The notes: generated by a model from the sequence alone, not told the origin. A stretch of 22,484 bases of DNA from JAVVRP01 sp036654655 (GCA_036654655.1 JAVVRP010000008.1:1-22484); one strand, 5' to 3'. Shown: positions 7,129-15,588, counted from the first letter of the stretch. Translations and numbers: made by a program.

Positions 7129-7506
7129 ATGAAAGATTTTGGAGATAACACAGAGATTTTATGGCATGACCGTAAACGTTGGTGCGGAATGCCAATTAGT
7201 TTTACGCGATATTATATTGTTAAAAAGGAAGGGGGTTGGTCAAAATTTTTCTCTTCAATTGGGCTATTTGCCACAAGTGATGAAGAAGTTAATTTGTTTA
7301 GAGTGTTTGATCTTTCTGTCAGCCAAACACTTACTGACAAACTTTTTGGCACTGGAACAATCACATTGCACTGCAATGACGAAAGTTCTAACAAGGTTTA
7401 TCTTGTTAGGGTTAAAAATCCGTTTGTTGTTAAAAACATGATATCCGACATTGTTGAAAAAGAAAGAGCCAACAAAAACATGACATTTGGAGAATTTCAT
7501 TATTAA
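7129..7506 (+). CDS. Bacterial PH-domain (bPH2/YdbT-like) protein
   Basis: A 125-residue soluble protein. The stretch NLFRVFDLSVSQTLTDKLFG, followed by TGTITLHCNDES, matches the bPH2 domain core (RV.DL...q.l..rl.G.GtI.l...). The first part, RYYIVKKEGGW, is the preceding strand. Unlike many members it has no transmembrane helices, so it would be cytosolic or peripheral. The ribosome binding site is AAGGAA. It sits 60 bases after the DegV gene with its own likely promoter and is followed by a terminator. No ligand or partner can be named. Confidence 0.78.
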   Translation: MKDFGDNTEILWHDRKRWCGMPISFTRYYIVKKEGGWSKFFSSIGLFATSDEEVNLFRVFDLSVSQTLTDKLFGTGTITLHCNDESSNKVYLVRVKNPFVVKNMISDIVEKERANKNMTFGEFHY

Positions 7507-7511
7507 TATTT

Positions 7512-7540
7512 AAAGTTGCATTAAAAGCAACTTTTATTTT
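7512..7540 (+). terminator. Intrinsic terminator after the PH-domain gene
   Basis: AAAGTTGC (7512-7519) pairs with GCAACTTT (7527-7534) across a 7-base loop and is followed by a T-rich run. Confidence 0.75.
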
Positions 7541-7583
7541 AACAAAATCTGCACATATTATATGCACAAATGTTAAATTTGTT

Positions 7584-7611
7584 TTGATTGAGCAATTTAA
7601 TATGATATAAT
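7584..7611 (+). promoter_or_regulatory. Promoter of the SHOCT/phosphoesterase pair
   Basis: TTGATT (7584-7589), 16 bases, TATAAT (7606-7611). Transcription would start near 7618, leaving a very short leader. This argues for the ATG at 7631 rather than the GTG at 7622. Confidence 0.7.
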
Positions 7612-7630
7612 GCAATAAAAGGTGGACGAT

Positions 7631-8419
7631 ATGTTTAAAAAGCGTGGAGTGGCAATTTCCGGTGCAATCATTGTTTTGGTGGTTAATTTTATAATTTTTT
7701 CTTTTTCGATTGCAGGGTTAATTATGGGCGGAGTTCTTGTTTTAGCACCGCAAGATGTTTCGATTTTTATTTTTACAGAAACGCAAAAATCAATTCCATT
7801 TTTGGCAAATTTATCTATTGCCTACATCACACTTATTGTTAGTGGAATTTTATTGCTAATATCAATTTTGTGCATAATTTTTTCTTCAAGAATTTTAAAC
7901 TATGCAAATTTTAACCCCGTAACTTACAAAAAAAAGACAAAAAAAATTATTTTTTTTATTAATGTATTTTTTCTTGAACTTTTTTTGTTTATGCTAATTG
8001 CAATTTGGGGATGGAAAGATAAACTTACTGGACTTTCTGCCCTGATATTAGCAAGTTTTATGTTAATTGCATTTGTTTTAATTGTTGTAGATTTGGCAAC
8101 AACAAAAAAAGCAGTTAAAGCGTTTTTGACCCGAGTTGAAAAATCTGCTCAGGTTACTCCAACACAAAAAAATAACATTTCAATTTCACGTGCAAATGTT
8201 ACAAAAAAATATACGCCTCAACAGGTTGAAAGTTCAAACATAAAAGCAAACACCAATGCTTCGGCTTTGCAATCTTCACAAAAGACAACTGACTCTAAGG
8301 AAAGGTTAATTGCGGAAATATGCAAAATTAATGTTTTAAGAGATGCTGGAAAAATTACTCCAACAGAGTACACACAAGTTCGTGCGATGCTTATTAAAAA
8401 ATATGGCGAGAAAAAATAA
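7631..8419 (+). CDS. Four-helix membrane protein with SHOCT-like tail
   Basis: A 262-residue protein. Hydrophobic segments lie at about 8-35, 58-85, 104-125 and 135-155, followed by a positively charged cytoplasmic region of about 50 residues. The C-terminal 40 residues (KERLIAEICKINVLRDAGKI, then TPTEYTQVRAMLIKKYGEKK) resemble a SHOCT domain, a short helical pair found at the ends of many Firmicutes membrane proteins. The ATG at 7631 has AAAGGTGG in place; a GTG nine bases upstream is a less likely start. It lies 20 bases before the phosphoesterase gene, in an evident operon. No function is recognised beyond membrane location. Confidence 0.75.
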   Translation: MFKKRGVAISGAIIVLVVNFIIFSFSIAGLIMGGVLVLAPQDVSIFIFTETQKSIPFLANLSIAYITLIVSGILLLISILCIIFSSRILNYANFNPVTYKKKTKKIIFFINVFFLELFLFMLIAIWGWKDKLTGLSALILASFMLIAFVLIVVDLATTKKAVKAFLTRVEKSAQVTPTQKNNISISRANVTKKYTPQQVESSNIKANTNASALQSSQKTTDSKERLIAEICKINVLRDAGKITPTEYTQVRAMLIKKYGEKK

Positions 8420-8439
8420 AAAAAATAATAGAAGGTAAA

Positions 8440-9498
8440 ATGGAAAACAAAAATAATGTTATTAATAAAAACAGCATGTTTTTAATTAATAATAACTTTA
8501 ATCCTTACTTAAACAATAATTATAAACAGCAAAAACGTAAGCAAAAAGTCAGCACAAGAATATTTGTTTCTTGTGCTCTATGCTTTTTATCTTTATTGTT
8601 TTTTTTTGGAGGACTTTATGCACGCATGCCATTAACCTGGAAAAATCCATTTTCTCAATCCTTAACCATTAAAAGCCAAAACAGTAAAAGCATAGAGACT
8701 AATGACGACTTTAATATTTTACAAATTAACGATCTTCATTTTTCTTTTTTACTAAGCGCGCCACTTTGTTTTACTCTTGCGCAACTAGACACAATTATTA
8801 AACAATCAAAACCCAACTTTATTGTACTTAACGGAGATATTGTTTGGAATTTGTTTAACAAAGCAATGTTAAATTTTGTTGCAATGTATTTTGAATCAAA
8901 ACAAATTCCTTGGACTTTTGTTTTTGGAAATCACGATGAAGAGTTTGGAGTTGAAAAAACAAAACTTGTTTTAGTTTTGAATGGCTTAAAATACTGCAAA
9001 TTTGATATTGGATTTTCCAACCTTGGTGGGGCTGGCAATCATGCTGTTTATGTTAACGATGGTTTACAAGATTTAAAATATGTTATGTACTTTTTTGACA
9101 GCCAACAAGGCACAATTTTGCCAAAACAAGTTGAATGGTTTAATTGGAGCCAAAACAAACTTAACAATCCAAAAAATCTTGTTTTTATGCATCACCCTTT
9201 AAAACAAGTTAAAACTGCGGTTAGAAAAAATAATTTTGTGGGAATTGTTAAAGAGCCTGTTAGCAATCTTTTAACAGATAGCCAATTGTTTAATTCCCTT
9301 AAAACATTAAATACAAAAGGTGTTTTTAATGGCCATGACCACGCAAATGACGTGATGTTTGACTTGGACAACATTCACTTTCACAGTTGCAGGGGTTCAA
9401 GTTATTCTGGCTACACGCGTGACGGAGCGGACAGAGGAGCCACTCTTATTTCAGTTACAAACACATCTGTGTCCTCCTCCACAATTTTATTTAATTAA
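8440..9498 (+). CDS. Membrane-anchored calcineurin-like metallophosphoesterase
   Basis: A 352-residue protein. An Asn-rich cytoplasmic N-terminus (about 1-38) leads into one signal-anchor helix (about 40-62), so the catalytic domain is outside the membrane. The metal-site motifs appear in order: NDLH (97-100), NGD (131-133), GNHDE (163-167), HH (251-252) and GHDH (298-301). The layout resembles Dcr2/purple-acid-phosphatase-like metallophosphoesterases acting on phosphate esters in the wall or medium; the substrate is unknown. It is the second gene of a two-gene operon. Its stop codon overlaps the stop of the convergent gene at 9495-9498, with no terminator between them. Confidence 0.88.
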   Translation: MENKNNVINKNSMFLINNNFNPYLNNNYKQQKRKQKVSTRIFVSCALCFLSLLFFFGGLYARMPLTWKNPFSQSLTIKSQNSKSIETNDDFNILQINDLHFSFLLSAPLCFTLAQLDTIIKQSKPNFIVLNGDIVWNLFNKAMLNFVAMYFESKQIPWTFVFGNHDEEFGVEKTKLVLVLNGLKYCKFDIGFSNLGGAGNHAVYVNDGLQDLKYVMYFFDSQQGTILPKQVEWFNWSQNKLNNPKNLVFMHHPLKQVKTAVRKNNFVGIVKEPVSNLLTDSQLFNSLKTLNTKGVFNGHDHANDVMFDLDNIHFHSCRGSSYSGYTRDGADRGATLISVTNTSVSSSTILFN

Positions 9499-10460
9499 AT
9501 TGTAAATTCTTGCTGATTATTATCATTTTTTAAATTAATTTCTTTTAATATTTTTTTGAACAAATCATCAAGTTCAAAATGACTATCTATTTCAAAGCAT
9601 TTATATTTTTTTGCATAACTTTTTCCATTTGAAGATTCCAAAAACGACAAAAACGCTTCTTGAAAATCATATAACTTATCATAATAATTTAACATTAAAT
9701 TACCCAACGTTTTTGTTCTCATATTTGGCCTTATTTCAACAATGCCTTTTAATAAAATTTTTCTTACCATTAAGCCATCTTTTCCAAACTCCTCCTCATA
9801 ATTACAATAAAAATTTGCAATTGCAATTTTAAGTTCCAAATCTTTAATTGCTGTTTTTGCGGAACTTTGATTATATGAAAATAAATTATATGGACAAAAA
9901 AAACGTTCAATTCTTTTTTTATACTCAATGCTTCCCGCACATAAATAATCATCCTCTATTGACTCATAATTATTTAAATATGTTCTTGACCTGTGATAAA
10001 AATCATATGCATAGTTGCAATCTTCAAAAAATTTGTCATAATCGAACATAAAATCTAATTCTAAAATATTTTTATAATTTGGTATTTTTTTTAATAACTT
10101 TAAATAGTGTCGCAAATCTTTTAATGCATTATAATTTTTAAGATATTTTTCATTAAACAAAATTATTATATCATTTTGAGGATTTTCTTTGTAAAATATG
10201 TTATATATTTTTCTCATTCCAACAAGTTTAAAATTATTTCTATCTTTAAAATCTTGAACAGATTTTTTGAAGGCACGTTCTTCAATTTCTTCGGCACTAT
10301 TATATTTTGCAAAATATGCTTGCTTTTGAGCCTCAATTTTTTGTTGTTTAACAATTTCTTCTTTGCGTTTTGCTTCTTCAAATTCTTTAATATCTTCAAG
10401 GTCACATGTTTCGTTAAAATAATGAAATCTTCCACAACGTGAACAAACCAATCGTTCCAT
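9495..10460 (-). CDS. Hypothetical protein with N-terminal zinc ribbon
   Basis: A 321-residue protein that I cannot assign to a family. It starts MERLVCSRCGRFHYFNETC, a probable three-cysteine/histidine metal knuckle. A charged Glu/Lys/Gln-rich helix (about 24-60), probably coiled coil, follows. The remaining 250 residues are rich in Tyr, Phe, Lys and Asn, with no signal peptide or membrane segment. The ribosome binding site is AGAGGTG and the promoter is consensus, so it is a real, independently transcribed gene. Its tyrosine/asparagine bias is stronger than that of neighbouring housekeeping genes and fits a lineage-specific protein. Confidence 0.7.
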   Translation of the reverse strand: MERLVCSRCGRFHYFNETCDLEDIKEFEEAKRKEEIVKQQKIEAQKQAYFAKYNSAEEIEERAFKKSVQDFKDRNNFKLVGMRKIYNIFYKENPQNDIIILFNEKYLKNYNALKDLRHYLKLLKKIPNYKNILELDFMFDYDKFFEDCNYAYDFYHRSRTYLNNYESIEDDYLCAGSIEYKKRIERFFCPYNLFSYNQSSAKTAIKDLELKIAIANFYCNYEEEFGKDGLMVRKILLKGIVEIRPNMRTKTLGNLMLNYYDKLYDFQEAFLSFLESSNGKSYAKKYKCFEIDSHFELDDLFKKILKEINLKNDNNQQEFTI

Positions 10461-10481
10461 AAATCACCTCTGTTTTTTTTA

Positions 10482-10510
10482 ATTTTAAATCATTTGCTTG
10501 CTTTTGTCAA
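10482..10510 (-). promoter_or_regulatory. Promoter of the zinc-ribbon protein gene
   Basis: On the minus strand: TTGACA (10505-10510), 17 bases, TAAAAT (10482-10487). Confidence 0.75.
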
Positions 10511-10528
10511 GATTGGTTTTTCATTTAA

Positions 10529-11599
10529 TTAATTGTTTTCGCCACTTAATAATTTCCGTGTGTTTTCGGCAGATAAACATTGAATTAGTTCATCTAAATC
10601 GCCATCCAAAACTCCCATAAAATTGTGTGTTGTAAAATTTGTACGGTGGTCTGTGACACGCCCTTGTGGAAAGTTATACGTTCTTATTCGTTCGCTTCTG
10701 TCACCCGTTCCGACCTGAATTTTTCTTGCATTTTTTTGTTTTGAATTTTCAATTTCTTCATAGTGCTGTTTTAGTTTTGCACGTAAAACACTCATTGCTT
10801 TTTCTCTGTTTTTAATTTGTGAGCGTTCATCTTGGCAAGCAACAACAATTCCAGTTGCAATATGTGTAATTCTTATTGCACTTTCGGTTTTGTTAACATG
10901 TTGTCCGCCTGCTCCACTAGAACGATAGGTGTCCACTTTAATGTCTTTATCCAATATTTCTATTTCCACGTCTTCAACCTCCGGAAGAACAGCAACTGTG
11001 CAAGTTGATGTGTGAATTCTTCCTTGATTTTCTGTTTCTGGCACTCTTTGAACCCTGTGGACTCCACTTTCATATTTTAGCATTTGAAAAACATTTTTTC
11101 CAACAACAGAAAACACAGCCTCTTTTAACCCTCCAAGTTCTGTTTCTGCAAAATTTATCATTTCAATTTTTAAGTGTTTTCTTTCGGCAAATCTTGTGTA
11201 CATTTTTAATAATTGCATGCCAAAAAGTCCGGATTCCTCTCCGCCAACTGCCGATCGTATTTCAACAATTGCACTTTTTTCATCATTTTCATCTTTTGGA
11301 AGAAGCAAAAACTGAATTTCTTTTTCAATTTGCTCGTATTGTTTTTTTAAATTAAAAACTTCTTCCTCAAACAAATTTTTCATTTCTTGGTCGGTTTCTG
11401 TTTTAAGCGTGTTTTCCGCTTTGCTTATTGCATTTAAACAATCTTTTAGCCTTTGGGTAATTTGGGCAATAGGCTCCAAACTATTATGTTCTTTAACCAG
11501 TTTTTGCCATAGTTTAGAATCTGCCAAAACCTGTGGCTTTGCAATTTCTTGCGTTAATTCTTCATATCTTTTTGTAATTTTTTTTAGTTTTTCTATCAT
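10529..11599 (-). CDS. prfA: Peptide chain release factor 1
   Basis: A 356-residue RF1, which terminates translation at UAA and UAG. Key features are the GGEESGLF segment (119-126), the codon-recognition tripeptide region HRVQRVPETENQGRIHTS (PET at 187-189, the RF1 P-x-T type rather than the RF2 SPF), and the peptidyl-hydrolysis loop SSGAGGQHVNKTESA with GGQ at 231-233. The length is normal. Its ATG overlaps the stop of the DUF1385-PrmC gene by 4 bases (ATGA), so the methyltransferase that modifies the GGQ glutamine and its substrate are translationally coupled. No terminator was found downstream. Confidence 0.97.
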   Translation of the reverse strand: MIEKLKKITKRYEELTQEIAKPQVLADSKLWQKLVKEHNSLEPIAQITQRLKDCLNAISKAENTLKTETDQEMKNLFEEEVFNLKKQYEQIEKEIQFLLLPKDENDEKSAIVEIRSAVGGEESGLFGMQLLKMYTRFAERKHLKIEMINFAETELGGLKEAVFSVVGKNVFQMLKYESGVHRVQRVPETENQGRIHTSTCTVAVLPEVEDVEIEILDKDIKVDTYRSSGAGGQHVNKTESAIRITHIATGIVVACQDERSQIKNREKAMSVLRAKLKQHYEEIENSKQKNARKIQVGTGDRSERIRTYNFPQGRVTDHRTNFTTHNFMGVLDGDLDELIQCLSAENTRKLLSGENN

Positions 11600-13230
11600 T
11601 TTTTTATCCTATTTATTTTAATTTTACAAATAATTATTCTTTGCTTGCCAAAGTAGTCTTTTATTATTTTAATATCTTCAAAGTTTTTTTGCAAAAGTTT
11701 TTTTACGCTTTTTGCTTGCCCATCCCCAATTTCCAAAAACAACTGCCCATTATTTGTTAAATAATTACAAGCATTGTTTGCAATTTCTTTATAAAACTCC
11801 AAACCATCTTCGCCACCATCTAACGCAATTATTGGATCATAATTTTTAACTTCCACGTCCAAACTTTCAACTTGTTTGCTTGGAATATATGGCGGATTGC
11901 TGACAATTATATTATATTTTTTTTGCACATTTAAAAACATATTTGATTTAACAAATTTTATGTTTGCACCCAAGATTTTTGCATTTTTTTTTGCAATTTC
12001 AAGTGCCAACTGGGAAATATCTGTTGCCGTGACCTTTGATTTTGTTTCAAGATTAATTGTTATTGCAATAACGCCACTGCCCGTGCAAAGATCCAAAATT
12101 TTTGTGTTTTTTGTGCAACATTTAATCACTTGTTCTGCCAAAAGTTCAGTTTCGGGCCGTGGAGATAAAACATCTGCTGTTATTTGAAATCTTCGGCAAA
12201 AAAAATCTGCAAATCCAAAAATTTTTGTTAATGGTTCGCCTGTCATTCTTCTTTTCACAACGTTGTAAATTTGCTTTTGGCTGTCATCAGAAATTTGATT
12301 AATTAATTTTAATTCTGTTCTGTTACAATTTAAAACACCCGCCACAAGCCAATCCACTTCGCTGGGATCTTGTATGTTTGCACTGCATAATTTTTCTTTT
12401 ACATATCCCATTACAACACTTGTTGCAATCATATTTTTTGCATTTATATTTTTTGTTTCCATTTTGTCCTTTTGATAAAATGCAACATTTGCAATTATAC
12501 GTTCTGTTGCATTTGGAGTTGCTTTTGTAAAAACAGTAATAATTTTATTGTTCCAGTTTTTGCCATCCATAAAAATAAATATTTCATAACTTATCCCAAC
12601 TGTAATTATTAAAAAAATAATGCTTATTAACAAAGTCCAAAGTCCTAATTTAATTTCGCTGATTAATGATAGCACAAAAATAAGAATAAGAAAAGTAAGA
12701 AAACAAAATTCCCAAAAAAAACTTTTACAAACATAAGAAAGTGCGGTGTTAAATTTTTTTGTTTGCAAAAAAAATCCAAATCGCCCCAACAAAAATATTA
12801 AAAAAACAAAACTTATTATTCTTAAAGCAGTTTTTGTGAAAAACTGCCATTTAAACAAATTTATTTTAAAAATATTACAAATTAATTCTGGAAAAACTAA
12901 AAATACAACAAAACACACAACGCCAAAACAACAAACTATTAAAACGCTAAAAATTGCTTTCCAATTTACAAAAAAAACATTTTCACTCAATTTTGGTTCA
13001 AATAATTCTGTTACGTTGTTAATTTGATTTTGATTTAAAATTAATGCGAACAAAAGGCAAATTTCGTTTATAAAATAAAACATACCTCTAAAAATTGGAA
13101 TGTCACAGCAACAAAGTGCGTTTGTGTTTTTTTTTACATTAATATTTCCACTTTTATTTACATACACAAATGTTTGCCCTGTTTTATTCCAAATTGCGAC
13201 GCCTTTTCCACTTGAAACATTAATTTCCAT
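11596..13230 (-). CDS. prmC: Fusion of DUF1385 membrane protein and PrmC
   Basis: A single 544-residue frame with two normally separate proteins. Residues 1-255 are DUF1385-like: an N-terminal beta region, IPIFRGMFYFINE (44-56), several membrane helices (about 91-113, 134-150, 172-215), and a family-type end, GISYEIFIFM. Residues 262-544 are PrmC/HemK, the release-factor glutamine N5-methyltransferase: helical N-domain, RRMTGEPLTKIFGF, SPRPETELLAE, SAM loop DLCTGSG (380-386) and catalytic NPPY (445-448). The usual DUF1385 motifs GAEHK and HPRCGTS are missing. There is no frameshift or stop at the junction. The Shine-Dalgarno is weak. It is coupled to prfA by a 4-bp overlap. PrmC function is confident; DUF1385 function is unknown. 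Confidence 0.9.
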   Translation of the reverse strand: MEINVSSGKGVAIWNKTGQTFVYVNKSGNINVKKNTNALCCCDIPIFRGMFYFINEICLLFALILNQNQINNVTELFEPKLSENVFFVNWKAIFSVLIVCCFGVVCFVVFLVFPELICNIFKINLFKWQFFTKTALRIISFVFLIFLLGRFGFFLQTKKFNTALSYVCKSFFWEFCFLTFLILIFVLSLISEIKLGLWTLLISIIFLIITVGISYEIFIFMDGKNWNNKIITVFTKATPNATERIIANVAFYQKDKMETKNINAKNMIATSVVMGYVKEKLCSANIQDPSEVDWLVAGVLNCNRTELKLINQISDDSQKQIYNVVKRRMTGEPLTKIFGFADFFCRRFQITADVLSPRPETELLAEQVIKCCTKNTKILDLCTGSGVIAITINLETKSKVTATDISQLALEIAKKNAKILGANIKFVKSNMFLNVQKKYNIIVSNPPYIPSKQVESLDVEVKNYDPIIALDGGEDGLEFYKEIANNACNYLTNNGQLFLEIGDGQAKSVKKLLQKNFEDIKIIKDYFGKQRIIICKIKINRIKK

Positions 13231-13241
13231 AGGTATTATTA

Positions 13242-13269
13242 TTGTCTAATTTGATAAAAATATTAATAT
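13242..13269 (+). promoter_or_regulatory. Putative promoter of the FAD oxidoreductase gene
   Basis: TTGTCT (13242-13247), 16 bases, TAATAT (13264-13269), in the 59-base gap shared with the divergent prmC fusion gene. No convincing promoter for the latter was found. Confidence 0.4.
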
Positions 13270-13289
13270 TCAATTTTAATGGAGAATAA

Positions 13290-14498
13290 ATGATAACTGA
13301 ATATGTTAAAGGCAAACCTTATTTTATTAACACACAAACAAAAATTAATGCGTTTCCATATTTAAATGAAAATGTAATTTGCGATGTGTTAATTATTGGT
13401 GGCGGAATTGACGGCGCAATTACAAATTATTTTTTTAGCAACGCTGGAATAAACACAATTTTAATTGATAAAAACAGGTTTGGATACGGCAATACATCTT
13501 GTGCAACATGTTTGCTTGAATATCAATTAGATGAGCATGCAAATAATTTAACCAAGTTTTTTACAAAAAAACAACTTGTTGAAGTTTATAAAATAGGATT
13601 AAAATCCTTGGAAGATATTGACAAAATTATTAATAAAATTGGAAATAACTGTCATTATTTTAAACGGGATACTCTTATGTTTTCTCAAAAAGAGGGTGAC
13701 ATTGACGAACTAAAACAAGAATATGATTTTAGAAAAGAAAATGGTTTTGACGTTGAATTTTTACATGAAGGAAACAATCCCTTTCCGTTTAAAATTATGG
13801 CAGGAATACTTGCAAAAAATGGTGGAGCCGAATTTAATCCTTATTTATTTACAAATCAAATGATTGAAAACAGCCCAAAAAAGTTTTCAAGATGTTATGA
13901 GCATACCGAGGCAACAATTTTGCAAAAAACAGCAGATGGAATAAAAGTTATTACTCAATATGGAATACAAATACTTGCAAAAAAGGTTATTTTGGCAACC
14001 GGATACAATACAAAACTTTTGGGCAAACAAAAATTTTGCAATAAATTTATATCATACACAATTGTTACACAACCGTTAAAAAATTTGCCCTGGCAAAATT
14101 CAACACTTTTGCAAGATAATGCAATGCCCTATCATTATGCACGAATCAGCCCCGACAATCGTGTTATATTTGGCGGAGAGGATGTTCCATTCAAAAATGA
14201 TACAATAAATTTAAGAACAGCCCAAAAAAAATATAATGCACTAGAAAAAACTTTATGCCAACTTTTGCAAGTGCAAAAAATTAATATTGAATATAAATTT
14301 TGCGGAGCGTTTTCAGCAACAAGCAACAATCTTGCAGTTATTGGGAAAACAACTTCACCAAACATTTGGGTAAATTTGGGTTATGGGGCAAACGGCATAA
14401 TATATTCCGTGTTTGGGGCACAATTATTGTTAAATATATATTACAATAAATATAATAAATTTTTAAAACTTTTTGCACCTACCCGCAAATTACCTTAA
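13290..14498 (+). CDS. FAD-dependent oxidoreductase, DAO family
   Basis: A 402-residue protein of the D-amino-acid/glycine oxidase fold. The dinucleotide-binding beta-alpha-beta is at CDVLIIGGGIDGAITNYF (31-48; GxGxxG-type with Asp at one position), followed by the acidic strand end ILIDKN and GYGNTSCATCLLEYQLDE. A second FAD contact is VILATGYNT. The substrate region holds ARISPDNRVIFGGED, and the C-terminal ILGKTTS...NLGYGANGI resembles the family's glycine-rich FAD motif. There is no signal peptide. The start follows GGAG. The substrate cannot be read from the sequence; amine or amino-acid oxidation is the family expectation. It converges on guaD with one base between the stops. Confidence 0.82.
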   Translation: MITEYVKGKPYFINTQTKINAFPYLNENVICDVLIIGGGIDGAITNYFFSNAGINTILIDKNRFGYGNTSCATCLLEYQLDEHANNLTKFFTKKQLVEVYKIGLKSLEDIDKIINKIGNNCHYFKRDTLMFSQKEGDIDELKQEYDFRKENGFDVEFLHEGNNPFPFKIMAGILAKNGGAEFNPYLFTNQMIENSPKKFSRCYEHTEATILQKTADGIKVITQYGIQILAKKVILATGYNTKLLGKQKFCNKFISYTIVTQPLKNLPWQNSTLLQDNAMPYHYARISPDNRVIFGGEDVPFKNDTINLRTAQKKYNALEKTLCQLLQVQKINIEYKFCGAFSATSNNLAVIGKTTSPNIWVNLGYGANGIIYSVFGAQLLLNIYYNKYNKFLKLFAPTRKLP

Positions 14499-14499
14499 A

Positions 14500-14955
14500 T
14501 TAATATCTCATGCAGTCAGTCATTTGTGCATATTTATCAAAAAGTTCTCTGCACTCTTTTTGGTCAATAACTTCAAATAAGTTATCCTTATCCTTGCTTG
14601 TTAAACTGTAAAAAACATTATCCCTAAAACCTATTTTTTCGCTGTCAAACTTGTTGCAACCATAATAAACTTTTTTTATGTTTGCCCATAAAATTGCACC
14701 GTAGCACATAGGACATGGCTCTGCTGTTACATATAACTCGCATCCGCTTAGATTAAATGTATTCAAATTTTTACAAGCATTTCTGATTGCAGAAATTTCT
14801 GCATGCGCAGTTGGATCATTATTTTTTAAAACCATGTTATGACCTTTGCCAACAACTTGACCGTTTTTAACAACAACAGCACCAAATGGGCCTCCGTGCT
14901 TTTTCAAAATTCCTTCTTCTGCTTCCTTAATTGCAAGTGCTATAAATTTGTTCAT
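14500..14955 (-). CDS. guaD: Guanine deaminase, cytidine-deaminase fold
   Basis: A 151-residue zinc-dependent deaminase. HAE at 51-53 (zinc His and catalytic Glu) and PCPMC at 80-84 (two zinc Cys) form the active site. The flanking residues GGPFGAVVVK, NDPTAHAEISAIRNACKNL and SEKIGFRD, and the C-terminal extension, resemble Bacillus-type GuaD, which converts guanine to xanthine plus ammonia, more than TadA. TadA is the main alternative, since both share the core, but TadA lacks the GGPFG and the C-terminal tail seen here. The ribosome binding site is TGGAGGAAAG. It has its own promoter with a 21-bp direct repeat. Confidence 0.85.
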   Translation of the reverse strand: MNKFIALAIKEAEEGILKKHGGPFGAVVVKNGQVVGKGHNMVLKNNDPTAHAEISAIRNACKNLNTFNLSGCELYVTAEPCPMCYGAILWANIKKVYYGCNKFDSEKIGFRDNVFYSLTSKDKDNLFEVIDQKECRELFDKYAQMTDCMRY

Positions 14956-14992
14956 AAAAACTTTCCTCCATAGTGTATTAAAATGTTATTGT

Positions 14993-15034
14993 TTAAAGCA
15001 CTTAAAGTGTAACTTAAAGCATTTAAAATGTCAA
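14993..15034 (-). promoter_or_regulatory. guaD promoter with two 21-bp direct repeats
   Basis: On the minus strand: TTGACA (15029-15034), 17 bases, TACACT (15006-15011). The same region is built from two adjacent 21-bp repeats (14993-15013 and 15014-15034) sharing TTAAAGCAYTTAAARTG. They are spaced two helical turns apart and cover the -35 to +15 region, a good layout for a dimeric repressor. Confidence 0.6.
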
Positions 15035-15264
15035 TGTTTTCTTATTTTTAGTTGCTTTGAAGTTGTTTTAACCATATTTTAGCAAATTCGTAGAAATTAG
15101 TGCCGTATTGTGATATTGCTAAAAGTCACATAAATAAAGGATTTTAGAACATTTGCTTTAACAAAGCGATACAAAATAACACCGATGGTTGAGAGTTCGA
15201 TAAAACCTAATCTATTTGTTGAGGGTTTGCATTTTTATTGCAGAAATTTGTGAATTGTGTTTTT
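15035..15264. other. Gene-free stretch downstream of the dinD remnant
   Basis: No intact gene is visible. A short coding-like fragment on the minus strand (15048-15119, reading ISQYGTNFYEFAKIWLKQLQ) has stops at both ends and is too short to assign; it may be a remnant of a decayed gene. Otherwise the stretch is AT-rich with no recognised RNA or repeat. Confidence 0.4.
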
Positions 15265-15563
15265 TTATTTTGATTTTTTCTTTGATTTAATTTGTTTTTT
15301 ATTTCTGCTTTCAAAAGTTTTAATGCTTTCAGTTGGAGTTGGCAATTCTTCTGGCATTATTCCACCGAAAAATGGTCTGAAATTTCTTGCTGACTAATCT
15401 TGCAAGCAATTTGTGCTGTTTTAATTACTCTATCAAAATTACGCCATTAAGTATATTCTAATACAAGTTGCAGTTCTCTTGCATACCAAAATTCAACACC
15501 ATTCTCAGTGTGTTTAATTTATTCAAAAGTTTTATATTCCTTAATCTCAACTTTTTTATCAAT
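15265..15563 (-). pseudogene. dinD: dinD (DNA-damage-inducible protein D) remnant
   Basis: The minus strand reads EIKEYKTFE*IKHTENGVEF, then WYARELQLVLEYT*WRNFDR, then VIKTAQIACKISQQEISDHF. This is the N-terminal part of DinD (family EIKH.NE.GvEFW.ARdL...LeY..wrNF..vi.kA..aC), with two in-frame TAA stops. After a frame change it passes straight into FGGIMPEELPTPTESIKTFE and a lysine-rich end, which is the family's C-terminal PEdLPtp.sIK motif. DinD is usually about 280 residues, so roughly 180 central residues are deleted. The gene is dead: two nonsense codons, one frameshift and one internal deletion. An extended -10 promoter upstream still survives. Confidence 0.8.
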
Positions 15564-15588
15564 AAAGAACTCCTAATTTTATAACATG

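Noticed and set aside
7549..7567. Inverted-looking TGCACATATTATATGCACA
   Set aside because: The arms are imperfect and no regulator or transcript boundary supports a site.
14500..14955. Calling the deaminase TadA, which would have fitted the A34 tRNAs
   Set aside because: GGPFGAVV, SEKIGFRD and the C-terminal extension match GuaD; the TadA-typical end is absent.
15048..15119. Coding-like minus-strand fragment ISQYGTNFYEFAKIWLKQLQ
   Set aside because: It is too short, closed by stops on both sides and not recognised; kept only as a note in the gap entry.
15180..15230. GTTCGATAAAACC resembling a tRNA T-arm
   Set aside because: There is no matching acceptor stem, D-arm or anticodon arm around it.
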